The notes under the pieces are model-generated. The model made no database searches and was not told the origin of the DNA. It saw only the letters and a list, made by a program, of their open reading frames with translations. Both the position numbers and the translations under genes were made by a program. Of a stretch of DNA of 29,139 bases, positions 22,663 through 29,139 are shown in pieces. The stretch is from a virus: the IMG/VR virus record IMGVR_UViG_3300009151_000281, positions 1 to 29,139 of that record; one strand, given 5' to 3'. Within the stretch, counting starts at the first letter, position 1. Each line of letters opens with the position of its first letter.

Positions 22663-23604
22663 ATGAAGTATTCATTAACAATCTTTACGTCAATCTTTGA
22701 TAATAAAACCCATCGACGTATGGATTTTAATTCCTGGGATATGTTTGAGACTTTGTTGTATAACCTATCTAAAGAACCAGGATATAAACCTAAAAAGGGA
22801 GAGCGCATTAAAAATGCATCTCCTTTAATTACTCCGGCTATCTTTAAAGAAGGTACTACCCGAAAAAATGAAAATGTTTTAGAATGGGCGTCATGGGCAT
22901 GTATGGATGTTGATAATTATGATACACCTTTTGAAGATGCTGTTGCTGTATTTAAAACAAATAGGTTTGTATGTTATTCAACATCTTCTAGTACATACAA
23001 AAAACCAAAATTTCGAGTAGTACTTCCTTTACTATCATCTGTTCCTGCAAATAAAATTCGTCATTTCGTATATGCATTGAATAAGGAATTTAAATCATTG
23101 AGTGATCCACAAACAAAGGATTTATCTAGAATGTACTACATCCCGGCACAATATCCAGATTCATACCAATTCATATTCTCTCATAAGGATGCTTCTATGA
23201 TTAATCCTAATGAGCTAATGGAAACCCATCCATTCATTTCTATGAGTTCAAACTCATTAGTGGATAGTCTATCACCAGAAATACGTGAACGAATTATTGC
23301 ATATCGAAAAGAGAAACTGACTAATACATCATATTCTTGGAAGTCATACTTAGATTGTCCTTTCGTCAATCATACACTCATTGCTGAATATCGACATATA
23401 TCAGAAACAGGTTGGTATAGCAAGATGTATCAGATAATGGTGTCAATCGCATCATCGGCTATGCGCCGAGGGTATCCAATTTCATCACACGAGATTGCTG
23501 TTCTTTGTTCGGAAATTGATACAGCCACTGGTGGATGGTACAAAAATCGGCCTCTCGAAACTGAGGCAGTTAGAGCGCTAGCTTTCGTGTGTAAGTCGTT
23601 ATAA
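22663..23604 (+). CDS. Archaeo-eukaryotic-type primase/replication protein candidate
   Basis: 313 residues. Motif I WACMDVDNYDT gives D82-x-D84; a central CYSTSSSTYKKPKFRVVLPL (residues 104-123) matches the 'T-x-S...K-x-R-V-V-L-P-L' block of plasmid and phage AEP primases; DLSRMYYIP (D153, R156) supplies the third acidic site. The C-terminal WYSKMYQIMVSIASSAMRRG, then EIAVLCSEI, resembles the PriCT helical domain. T4 itself uses a DnaG-type primase (gp61), so this would be additional or a replacement. Expressed with the MazG-like gene from one promoter. The fold assignment is from motifs only. Confidence 0.6.
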   Translation: MKYSLTIFTSIFDNKTHRRMDFNSWDMFETLLYNLSKEPGYKPKKGERIKNASPLITPAIFKEGTTRKNENVLEWASWACMDVDNYDTPFEDAVAVFKTNRFVCYSTSSSTYKKPKFRVVLPLLSSVPANKIRHFVYALNKEFKSLSDPQTKDLSRMYYIPAQYPDSYQFIFSHKDASMINPNELMETHPFISMSSNSLVDSLSPEIRERIIAYRKEKLTNTSYSWKSYLDCPFVNHTLIAEYRHISETGWYSKMYQIMVSIASSAMRRGYPISSHEIAVLCSEIDTATGGWYKNRPLETEAVRALAFVCKSL

Positions 23605-23741
23605 CCCATAGTTTGAGACAACTTACAACCATCTACAGTAGAATATCCGATAAGATAAAGGAATTGAAAGTCTCATGGATTTTTACCATCTTCCTAAGCC
23701 GCTTGTTTATAGTAGTGAGTCAATTATTTTCGTTTTTGTTG
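23605..23741 (+). other. Short gap before the ThyA-like gene
   Basis: No ORF, tRNA or clear terminator is visible. GAGAC and GTCTC about 50 bases apart could pair. The last 30 bases form the upstream part of the promoter at 23742. Confidence 0.3.
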
Positions 23742-23770
23742 TTTACTATTAGATAAAAATAACGTATAAT
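23742..23770 (+). promoter_or_regulatory. Promoter for the ThyA-family gene
   Basis: TTTACT, 17-base spacer, TATAAT. Predicted start 23777, five bases before the ATG at 23782. Confidence 0.78.
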
Positions 23771-23781
23771 ATTAAATACAT

Positions 23782-24486
23782 ATGGATAATGTAGAATCAA
23801 TACGACGCCAATTATTAGTAAAGTATCAAACAAGTGAATTTGTAATTGATAAGAGCGGAGTAAAAACTATTGAATTGGTTGGTACAAGTTTTATTGCAGA
23901 TGAACCGGCTATTTTTGGTAAACCTAATATAGAATATATTGCGAGAGAACTTGAATGGTATCAATCTCAATCTCTTAACGTGAATGATATTCGCGGTGTT
24001 ACGCCTAAGATTTGGCAAGAAGTCGCATCTCCTGAAGGTCTCATCAATTCGAATTATGGATACCTTGTTGATTCATATAAAAACGGAGATCAATATATAA
24101 ACGTTCTTAACGAACTGCTTATTAATCCCCATAGTCGTCGTGCTGTCATGATTTACACAAGGCCTACCATGCATACTGATTATAATAAGGATGGTATGTC
24201 TGATTTTATTTGCACAAATACTGTTCAATATCTAATTCGTAGTAGTAAAATGCATGCAGTTGTGCAAATGAGGAGCAATGATCTCATCTTCGGATATGCC
24301 AATGATTATGCATGGCAGGAATATATGCTTAATTCTCTTATTAGTGATTACAATGGAGTTAATGGAGATAATCCTCTCTTAAAAGGGAACATTACTTGGC
24401 AGGTAGGATCACTACATTTATATGAACGTCATTTCAAATATATTGAAGACTATCTTTACTTAGTAAATAATATCACATATTGTTGA
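23782..24486 (+). CDS. ThyA-family enzyme, probable dCMP hydroxymethylase
   Basis: 234 residues. Thymidylate synthase family features: HSRRAVMIY (R119, R120, phosphate binding), DFICTNTVQY with the catalytic Cys C144 and Gln five residues on, MRSNDLIFGYANDYAW, and GSLHLYERH (H212, Y214). In MRSND...GYAND, the residue that is Asn in thymidylate synthases (L. casei N229, binding the uracil face) is Asp here (D175). T4 dCMP hydroxymethylase (gp42) also has Asp at this place (D179), and Asn-to-Asp changes confer dCMP use. So dCMP is the likely substrate, and the product 5-hydroxymethyl-dCMP or 5-methyl-dCMP. It is shorter than T4 gp42 (246). Leads the modification cassette. Confidence 0.75.
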   Translation: MDNVESIRRQLLVKYQTSEFVIDKSGVKTIELVGTSFIADEPAIFGKPNIEYIARELEWYQSQSLNVNDIRGVTPKIWQEVASPEGLINSNYGYLVDSYKNGDQYINVLNELLINPHSRRAVMIYTRPTMHTDYNKDGMSDFICTNTVQYLIRSSKMHAVVQMRSNDLIFGYANDYAWQEYMLNSLISDYNGVNGDNPLLKGNITWQVGSLHLYERHFKYIEDYLYLVNNITYC

Positions 24487-24534
24487 ACCTAAGAGTCCCA
24501 AATCGCTTCTTAAAATCTCTATAACTAAAACTAA

Positions 24535-24885
24535 ATGAATCAAATTCAAGCTGAATCTGTAACAGTTCTCAAAGAATGTATTGAGACTCAAAAATTAAAA
24601 TCTCGAGATTATCAAAATCCATATTCGCGGATTAAACAAGCCGACTACTATCTCAATGGTGTATCTACAATTGTTGATATTGTACATGCTAAGATTCTTA
24701 GAGCTCGATCTGTTATTGAAGCCATGACAAATGATCCTACATATGAACCTAATTTTGAATCTTTTGAAGACAGTTTTAAGGATGCAATTAATTACCTATC
24801 TTTCGCAATTGCATATTCTCGTGGAAAGATTAATGGTCAAAATCTAGATCATGATTTTCTAAATCGCCCTTACAAAAAAGATTAA
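24535..24885 (+). CDS. Nmad1/DUF1599-like protein
   Basis: 116 residues: KSRDYQNPYSRIKQADYYLN, then TIVDIVHAKILRARSVIEAM, then FESFEDSFKDAINYLSFAIA, ending YSRGKI and a basic tail. The K-x-x-D-Y, D-I-x-x-x-K-I-x-R and D-x-x-x-D-x-I-N-Y pattern is that of 'nucleotide modification associated domain 1' proteins, a MazG-related helical fold found next to phage base-modification genes. Its place 48 bases after the ThyA-like gene fits. Activity is not known; it may hydrolyse or sense a nucleotide. Family call is moderate. Confidence 0.55.
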   Translation: MNQIQAESVTVLKECIETQKLKSRDYQNPYSRIKQADYYLNGVSTIVDIVHAKILRARSVIEAMTNDPTYEPNFESFEDSFKDAINYLSFAIAYSRGKINGQNLDHDFLNRPYKKD

Positions 24886-24886
24886 T

Positions 24887-26092
24887 ATGTCTTTAATTGA
24901 AAAAACTGAATATTATAATGAATTTATTCGTTATTATAATTTCGCCAAGGAACAACAGAAGAAATGTAATGTTTCACAAGATCCTCCGTATGGAATGATT
25001 CCACATGCTCAATCTGGTATAGGAGATGACCTTATGGAGCAGATTGAGTTATATGATGTTGTTGAAAGATCATATGCAGGATTTTCACAGATTATACATG
25101 ATTGTTTTTATGGTTGGTCAGAAGATCATCCGTATTGGAAAAAGATGAGCGCCGGTCTTTATTGTGAACAGAGGAATGTTATAGCACATGATTGGACCGG
25201 CAAACAATCACAGTTTGGTTTACCTGAATGGCTATACATATTCATTTTACATCGTGTATGTGGCTCAGGTATTAATTATTCATTAAGACCGTCGGGGTAT
25301 TACAATACAATATTATCAAAACTTTATCGAGCCGATAGTATTGAAAAGATGTGTCATATGATTAAAAACGAAAAGAATTCTTTTTATTCTTCAGTTGGAT
25401 ATCAATTTCCAGCATTTCCTAAACCACCATCCGAATATAAACGGGGTGGTGATTATTACTTATGTGAGTATGCTCCTCGTCTTGCAAGAGAATTAGCAGA
25501 TTGGTTGGTAAAGGGTAATAAAAAAGACCTGCGTGAGATTGGTACTTTTATGCTAGATTGGAATGTTAAGAATGGTCTTAGAAAATACTTCTTCCAGTAT
25601 GCAGCAACAATCTCTGATATTGCAGATTGGTTTCCTCAGTATGTTAATCGAAATTCTTTATTTTATTATGGTAGTAATGCAACAGAATGTATTTCATACC
25701 TTGCAAAAACTAAGGTTAAAATGAAAACAGATGATTTGTTGGATGCTATTATGATGCAAATCTTTGAAGATACTGGGTCAGAGCCTTATAATGCAGAAGA
25801 TGTTGCTTGTGATTTTATTCGATACATTACAAATTATTACCGTTCAGGTTCTGATTATAATCATATTGATGGTGATACTTTATGGAATTCAAGTAAACTT
25901 ATTCATCCATACGGCAGGCAAAAGGCTATGCTGGATTTAGGATTGGTAAAATCTTTTAATAATCTTTCTGGAGGATTTTTCTCAGATCAAGTAATACGAT
26001 CTGCTGGATTAACCCCTATCCAATATATAAAAAAGGTAAAGGAACTTCCTCAATATTCAGATTGGACATATGCTACTCTAATATTTTCCTAA
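24887..26092 (+). CDS. Large helical protein of unknown function, possible DNA-base-modification enzyme
   Basis: 401 residues starting one base after the previous stop. Noted blocks: HRVCGSGINYSLRPSGYYNT (near 122-141), FYSSVGYQFPAFPKPP followed by YKRGGDYYLCEYAPRLA, FMLDWNVKNGLRKYFFQYAA, ADWFPQYVN, and HPYGRQKAMLD. It is rich in aromatic residues and mostly helical. The G-S-G-x-N-Y plus H-P-Y elements recall the helical phage families linked to hypermodified bases (5-hmdU DNA kinase helical and glutamyl/putrescinyl thymine pyrophosphorylase groups), but I cannot assign it firmly. Its place between an Nmad1-like and an SGNH-like gene supports a role in base modification. No ATP-binding P-loop is visible. 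Confidence 0.75.
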   Translation: MSLIEKTEYYNEFIRYYNFAKEQQKKCNVSQDPPYGMIPHAQSGIGDDLMEQIELYDVVERSYAGFSQIIHDCFYGWSEDHPYWKKMSAGLYCEQRNVIAHDWTGKQSQFGLPEWLYIFILHRVCGSGINYSLRPSGYYNTILSKLYRADSIEKMCHMIKNEKNSFYSSVGYQFPAFPKPPSEYKRGGDYYLCEYAPRLARELADWLVKGNKKDLREIGTFMLDWNVKNGLRKYFFQYAATISDIADWFPQYVNRNSLFYYGSNATECISYLAKTKVKMKTDDLLDAIMMQIFEDTGSEPYNAEDVACDFIRYITNYYRSGSDYNHIDGDTLWNSSKLIHPYGRQKAMLDLGLVKSFNNLSGGFFSDQVIRSAGLTPIQYIKKVKELPQYSDWTYATLIFS

Positions 26093-26097
26093 CATAT

Positions 26098-27192
26098 ATG
26101 ACTACTACAAGAAGAGCACTAGTTACATGTCCGTTTGTTCCAATTACATCTATATTGGGTTCTCATAGATCAGCCTTAGGTGTCATCTATGCTGATATGA
26201 TCAAACAATCTGGTAAGTATGATGAAGTTGTTATTGATTGGCGAGCTAAAACAATAACAAATCATAATGAGTTTGATGATATGTTCCTTTACCATGGATC
26301 TGATTGGAATAAAGTTATAAATTTATATAATGGAGTATACGGATTTCTATATCTATCCAATGTTATCAATGTATCAAAATTTAAAGGAAAAGTATACTCT
26401 TTGGGAGTACAATGCCCAGAATATCATACGCTTCTTAAAAGAAGGCTACATTCAGCAGAAGTTAAAGGTACTTGGGTTATTCAACCAGGTTGGTATGATG
26501 TAGACATGGATAATCTGGGTAAAATGGTCGAATCTATGCAATGTGTTCCATTTCCTCACATTACTGATAAGGTTGTAATTGGTGATTCTCACGCAATTTG
26601 TATGTATCGCCCAGGCTGGACAGTTAACTCTGTTAAGTCTAAAACATTGAATGGTGCATTGACCAGCGGATTAAGTTCATTTGTTGAAGAAATTCGTCCG
26701 CTAAATGAAGTTAAATATTTAGAATGTTATTTTGGAAATATTGATGTTCGCCATCACCTATGCCGTCTAGAAGGCAATCATATTCATAATGCAAAGGAAT
26801 TAGCAACACGCTATTTTAATGCCGCAAAAGAATTAACAATTCCTAATATTGTATTGTATGAATTGTTACCTATTGAAAATCCATCTCGAAAGATTCCTAA
26901 GACCGGGTTCTATAAAGGAAAGCCATTTTGGGGAACATGGCTTGAGCGAAATGCAGTTCGGACAGAATTTAATAATACTCTTGAAAATCTATGTGATTCT
27001 CATCCTACTATTACCTTTAAGAAATGGACTAATTACCTTATTAATGCAAGTGGCGAACTCGATTTTGCATATATGGAAACTCCTAAATCAATTCATCTTA
27101 GTCGTGAGTTCTACCCATATTGGACAGGACAAGACTCAAGCATTCCAATTGCATCACAAATTCGTAACTCCTTAGATCAATTCTTCTCCTAA
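26098..27192 (+). CDS. SGNH/GDSL-like hydrolase or transferase
   Basis: 364 residues from the ATG at 26098; the frame from 26062 is rejected because it overlaps the previous gene. VIGDSHAICMYRPGW (near 158-172) carries the G-D-S-x nucleophile block; the C-terminal SIHLSREFYPYW (near 335) can supply the catalytic His. In between, ECYFGNIDVRHHLCR may hold the Gly/Asn blocks (G-N). The first 110 residues look like a separate Rossmann-like domain (ALVTCPFVPITSI, then GSHRSALGVIYADMI). SGNH enzymes act as esterases or acyl transferases. In this cassette it may add or remove a group on the modified base, which is inference. The start lies in AACATATATG without Shine-Dalgarno sequence. Confidence 0.65.
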   Translation: MTTTRRALVTCPFVPITSILGSHRSALGVIYADMIKQSGKYDEVVIDWRAKTITNHNEFDDMFLYHGSDWNKVINLYNGVYGFLYLSNVINVSKFKGKVYSLGVQCPEYHTLLKRRLHSAEVKGTWVIQPGWYDVDMDNLGKMVESMQCVPFPHITDKVVIGDSHAICMYRPGWTVNSVKSKTLNGALTSGLSSFVEEIRPLNEVKYLECYFGNIDVRHHLCRLEGNHIHNAKELATRYFNAAKELTIPNIVLYELLPIENPSRKIPKTGFYKGKPFWGTWLERNAVRTEFNNTLENLCDSHPTITFKKWTNYLINASGELDFAYMETPKSIHLSREFYPYWTGQDSSIPIASQIRNSLDQFFS

Positions 27193-27336
27193 CGCTCCTC
27201 GAATCTGGTTTCCCAGCACAGAAAATGCGTCCACTGCGTCTCTTTTCTTTGAGGAATAGAAAAAACTCGGAATTTTGGACGTAACTCGTTGTAAATCAAT
27301 GGTCAAAATTATTTTCTCTTTTTACACACTTTTTTG
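27193..27336 (+). other. Structured non-coding region upstream of the 27398 gene
   Basis: Contains CTGCGTC, a GCGTCC/GGACGT pairing, and a hairpin CGTTG-taaat-CAATG near 27290-27304, resembling the region at 7249-7462 in element order. Both precede a TTTTTGTTTACA promoter. No ORF is seen. Confidence 0.45.
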
Positions 27337-27365
27337 TTTACAGGAACTGGTTTTTGTGGTATAGT
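27337..27365 (+). promoter_or_regulatory. Promoter for the 27398 gene
   Basis: TTTACA, 17-base spacer, TATAGT. Predicted start about 27372; 26-base leader ending CACCACTACC, similar to the CobS-like leader. Confidence 0.78.
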
Positions 27366-27397
27366 GAGCCCGTACGGAAACCTCAAACACCACTACC

Positions 27398-27751
27398 ATG
27401 AGAATTCATGATGTCGTTCTATTTGAAGACGAGTATATTTTCGACTCAGATTCGGAATATTCCGATATGGGTAATCCGAATGGTGACAGATATGATAAAG
27501 CCTTGTTTATTAGTGCAACCACTTCGGATGGTCGTCGGTATATTCTTTCGGGAATTCAATTCAATCTTGAAGAAATTAAAAAAGCTCAAAAGCTGGTTAC
27601 TCGAATTAAGAATGTGGGTGCAATTTCTCCAGGTCTTTGGTCCGAAACATTTTCGGTTTATGGATCAGTTGCTTGGCAAGAAGAGGATATGGCGCGGCAA
27701 TTCGCATGGGATTCCAATCCTGCAAATCGTGGAACCGTTTGTGATTATTGA
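27398..27751 (+). CDS. Unknown protein, 117 residues
   Basis: Acidic, soluble: MRIHDVVLFEDEYIFDSDSE, then a beta-rich DGRRYILSGIQFNL, a helix EEIKKAQKLVTRIKNVG, then GLWSETFSVYGSVAWQEED. The end (SNPANRGTVCDY) has no motif I know. It is the first gene of a unit with a strong promoter. I recognise no family. Confidence 0.75.
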   Translation: MRIHDVVLFEDEYIFDSDSEYSDMGNPNGDRYDKALFISATTSDGRRYILSGIQFNLEEIKKAQKLVTRIKNVGAISPGLWSETFSVYGSVAWQEEDMARQFAWDSNPANRGTVCDY

Positions 27752-27787
27752 AAAATCTCAAAACAATACTACAACCAAAGCTAAATT

Positions 27788-28246
27788 ATGCAAAATAAAT
27801 TCGATTCGATGATTACCTATTTGAAGGCGCTCCCAAATTCTGACTTGGGGTTTTCGCCAGTATTTCTATTTAATACTGCGAAAACTTTCAAGGTGCCTGG
27901 CCGTATTATTCGAGAACTATTTCTTGGAAATTCTAAGAAAATAAGTCCTGGCAAGTATGCAGTAGAAAGCGCAATCGTCGCTGAAAAGACTTATAAAAAG
28001 ACGAAGAGTCCAAAAACTCCAAAAGCCCCGAAGATTCTAAAGCATATCAAGACAGAGACTGAAATTTCAGAAGAAACCTTGCTTGCTCGCAAAAATTTGA
28101 TTGCTAAGATTGTCAAACGTCACATGACTGAGCGTAATTTAGTTAAGGATCTCTACGTGAAAAAGAATACAGAAACAGTGGATATCGACGAATTTGATAT
28201 TCTTGAAGAATTTGAACAATTAAAGAAAAGTAGTATTCGACTTTAA
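27788..28246 (+). CDS. Basic protein sharing the N-terminal module of the CobS-like protein
   Basis: 152 residues. The segment TAKTFKVPGRIIRELFLGNS followed by KKISPGKYAV parallels VARQHDLTFAQIKEIFMPDK followed by FKVGRGRFDI in the CobS-like AAA+ protein (9983): same helix pattern and a closing G-K/R-Y/F. A Lys/Pro-rich linker (KSPKTPKAPKILK) and a charged helical C-terminus follow. It may be an adaptor or DNA-binding companion of the CobS/CobT pair; this is inference. The leader (AATACTACAACCAAAGCTAA) is again A/C-rich. Confidence 0.65.
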   Translation: MQNKFDSMITYLKALPNSDLGFSPVFLFNTAKTFKVPGRIIRELFLGNSKKISPGKYAVESAIVAEKTYKKTKSPKTPKAPKILKHIKTETEISEETLLARKNLIAKIVKRHMTERNLVKDLYVKKNTETVDIDEFDILEEFEQLKKSSIRL

Positions 28247-28247
28247 T

Positions 28248-28697
28248 ATGAAACAATCACTCAAAGAACACGCTTTAGAATTTGCAACAATTGCTCATCA
28301 AGGACAATTACGAAATGGTTCTGGACTTCCTTATATCACTCATCCTATTGCGGCTGCAGAAATTGTTTTGGCTAAATGTGATAAAGTGTTCGAACCCTTT
28401 AGTACTCTAGAGGGGGATATCTTGTATACAGTAGCACTTTTACATGACACTATTGAAGATGTTAGTTGGGTGGATCGTCATGAACTTTATAGTCGTTTCG
28501 GTTCTATCATTGCTGATGCCGTTGATGCATTGACCAAACATAGTGAAGAACCATATATCAATGCAGTTCTTCGCGCAAAAGATAATTACTTTGCTCGGCG
28601 TGTGAAATGGGCAGATAATGAACATAACGCATATGATTTAAACCCGGGAACACTTCTCGATAAATATCGAATGAGCCAATATATTTTAACACATTAA
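28248..28697 (+). CDS. SpoT/MESH1-like HD hydrolase (possible ppGpp hydrolase)
   Basis: 149 residues. FATIAHQGQLRNGSGLPYIT, then HP (H32), LLHDTIED (H66, D67, E70, D71), FGSIIADAVDALTK and VKWADNEHN (D123) are the HD-domain motifs of RelA/SpoT hydrolases and the stand-alone MESH1 group. No synthetase, TGS or ACT domain is present. It may break down host (p)ppGpp or a related nucleotide during infection. It starts one base after the previous stop in TTTAATATGAAA, with no Shine-Dalgarno sequence. Fold is likely; substrate is inferred. Confidence 0.75.
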   Translation: MKQSLKEHALEFATIAHQGQLRNGSGLPYITHPIAAAEIVLAKCDKVFEPFSTLEGDILYTVALLHDTIEDVSWVDRHELYSRFGSIIADAVDALTKHSEEPYINAVLRAKDNYFARRVKWADNEHNAYDLNPGTLLDKYRMSQYILTH

Positions 28698-28700
28698 AAA

Positions 28701-28988
28701 ATGAATTATTTTCCAAAAATTAACGATTGGTCTATTATTGCTCTTGACGATCAAAACCCGTGTCTAGCCCCCGAACTACGTCGAATGGCAATTGCTGGGT
28801 TTGTTACGGACCGACAAAATTTTAAGGATGGAGATCCAATTATTACTTCTACAATCAAGGGTAGATATAAAGATTTCATTGTAACTAAATCAGGTTCAAT
28901 GTATTCCTTAGGAGATCCAAATAAAGAATATGAAAAACAATTTCCAAACGCTCTAAATCGTCTTCTAACTTCATTGACAGAACTATGA
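28701..28988 (+). CDS. Unknown protein, 95 residues
   Basis: Starts MNYFPKINDWSIIALDDQNP, then PELRRMAIAGFVTDRQNFKDG, PIITSTIKGRYKDFIVTKSG, and ends YEKQFPNALNRLLTSL. Mixed beta-strand pattern with no membrane segment. It resembles short hypothetical proteins common in T4-like phages; no function known. Its stop overlaps the next ATG (ATGA). Confidence 0.7.
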   Translation: MNYFPKINDWSIIALDDQNPCLAPELRRMAIAGFVTDRQNFKDGDPIITSTIKGRYKDFIVTKSGSMYSLGDPNKEYEKQFPNALNRLLTSLTEL

Positions 28989-29139
28989 CTATTTATAATA
29001 CACATGTACAATTTAGTGAAGAAAATAGTAATAGGCTTGTAAAGATTTCAATTTCTGAGCTTATTCAATTGTGTCTTTGTCATAGACTTCTTGGAAAGAA
29101 GCAATTACAATCCGATAAATTATTTCAAGATGATGATGA
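28985..29139 (+). CDS. Unknown protein, 3'-truncated by the window end
   Basis: 51 codons are visible: MTIYNTHVQFSEENSNRLVK, then ISISELIQLCLCHRLLGKKQ, then an acidic run. Open to the last base. Coupled to the previous gene by a four-base ATGA overlap. Too little is visible to assign. Confidence 0.6.
   Translation, partial: MTIYNTHVQFSEENSNRLVKISISELIQLCLCHRLLGKKQLQSDKLFQDDD

Noticed and set aside
23605-23741. tRNA gene in the gap before the ThyA-like gene
   Set aside because: No cloverleaf, T-loop (GTTCAAATC-like) or CCA-type acceptor could be drawn.

Overview
The window is an AT-rich, compact stretch of the genome of a tailed phage related to T4 (myovirus). It carries most of the T4 replication, recombination and late-transcription core in T4-like synteny: uvsY-uvsW, a gp55-like late sigma factor, gp47-gp46, gp45, gp44-gp62, regA and gp43. 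The accessory genes (CobS/CobT-like pair, Hsp20, MazG-type pyrophosphohydrolase, dATP/dGTP diphosphohydrolase) are of the kind seen in T4-like phages of aquatic bacteria. The sequence does not settle the host. Nearly every gene is on the + strand.

Layout. 1-678: the end of a gene made of near-identical 63-bp repeats. 701-7248: uvsY, uvsW (its Walker A motif split by a mini-intein), a small gene, a hairpin-rich gap, the late sigma factor, 47 and 46, with stop/start overlaps. 7249-11613: a structured non-coding region, then a VWA/metallopeptidase CobT-like gene with two tandem duplications, a CobS-like AAA+ gene and a small basic gene ending in a terminator. 11716-14432: a nucleotide pyrophosphohydrolase, the sliding clamp, a frameshifted small gene, small unknown genes and a DsbA-like gene, closed by a strong terminator. 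14440-15392 (- strand): a decayed GIY-YIG-type homing endonuclease gene. 15456-19015: clamp loader 44/62, a small basic protein, RegA, an Ntn-type hydrolase and Hsp20. 19036-22108: DNA polymerase 43, split into two reading frames, the second interrupted by a 245-nt group I intron. 22155-27192: a MazG-like enzyme, an archaeo-eukaryotic-type primase candidate, then a probable DNA-base-modification cassette (ThyA-family enzyme with a dCMP-type residue, Nmad1-like protein, an uncharacterised helical protein and an SGNH-like protein). 27193-29139: a second structured gap, small genes, a SpoT/MESH1-like HD hydrolase and an incomplete gene.

Expression signals are unusually readable. Ten promoters fit TTTACA-N16/17-TATAAT, and two fit the T4 late consensus TATAAATA on the + strand. 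For many of them the predicted start of transcription falls on, or within a few bases of, the ATG, so these mRNAs would be leaderless. The others have roughly 25-36-nt, A/C-rich, G-poor leaders without a Shine-Dalgarno sequence.

The most interesting items are: the stacked mobile elements (UvsW intein; split polymerase with a homing-endonuclease-like tail fused in frame; group I intron; decayed HEG); the candidate cytosine hypermodification cassette at 23782-27192; the CobT/CobS pair with a shared N-terminal domain elsewhere in the window; and the leaderless, SD-free expression scheme. All functional calls come from reading motifs and remembered family sequences; no database search was run.
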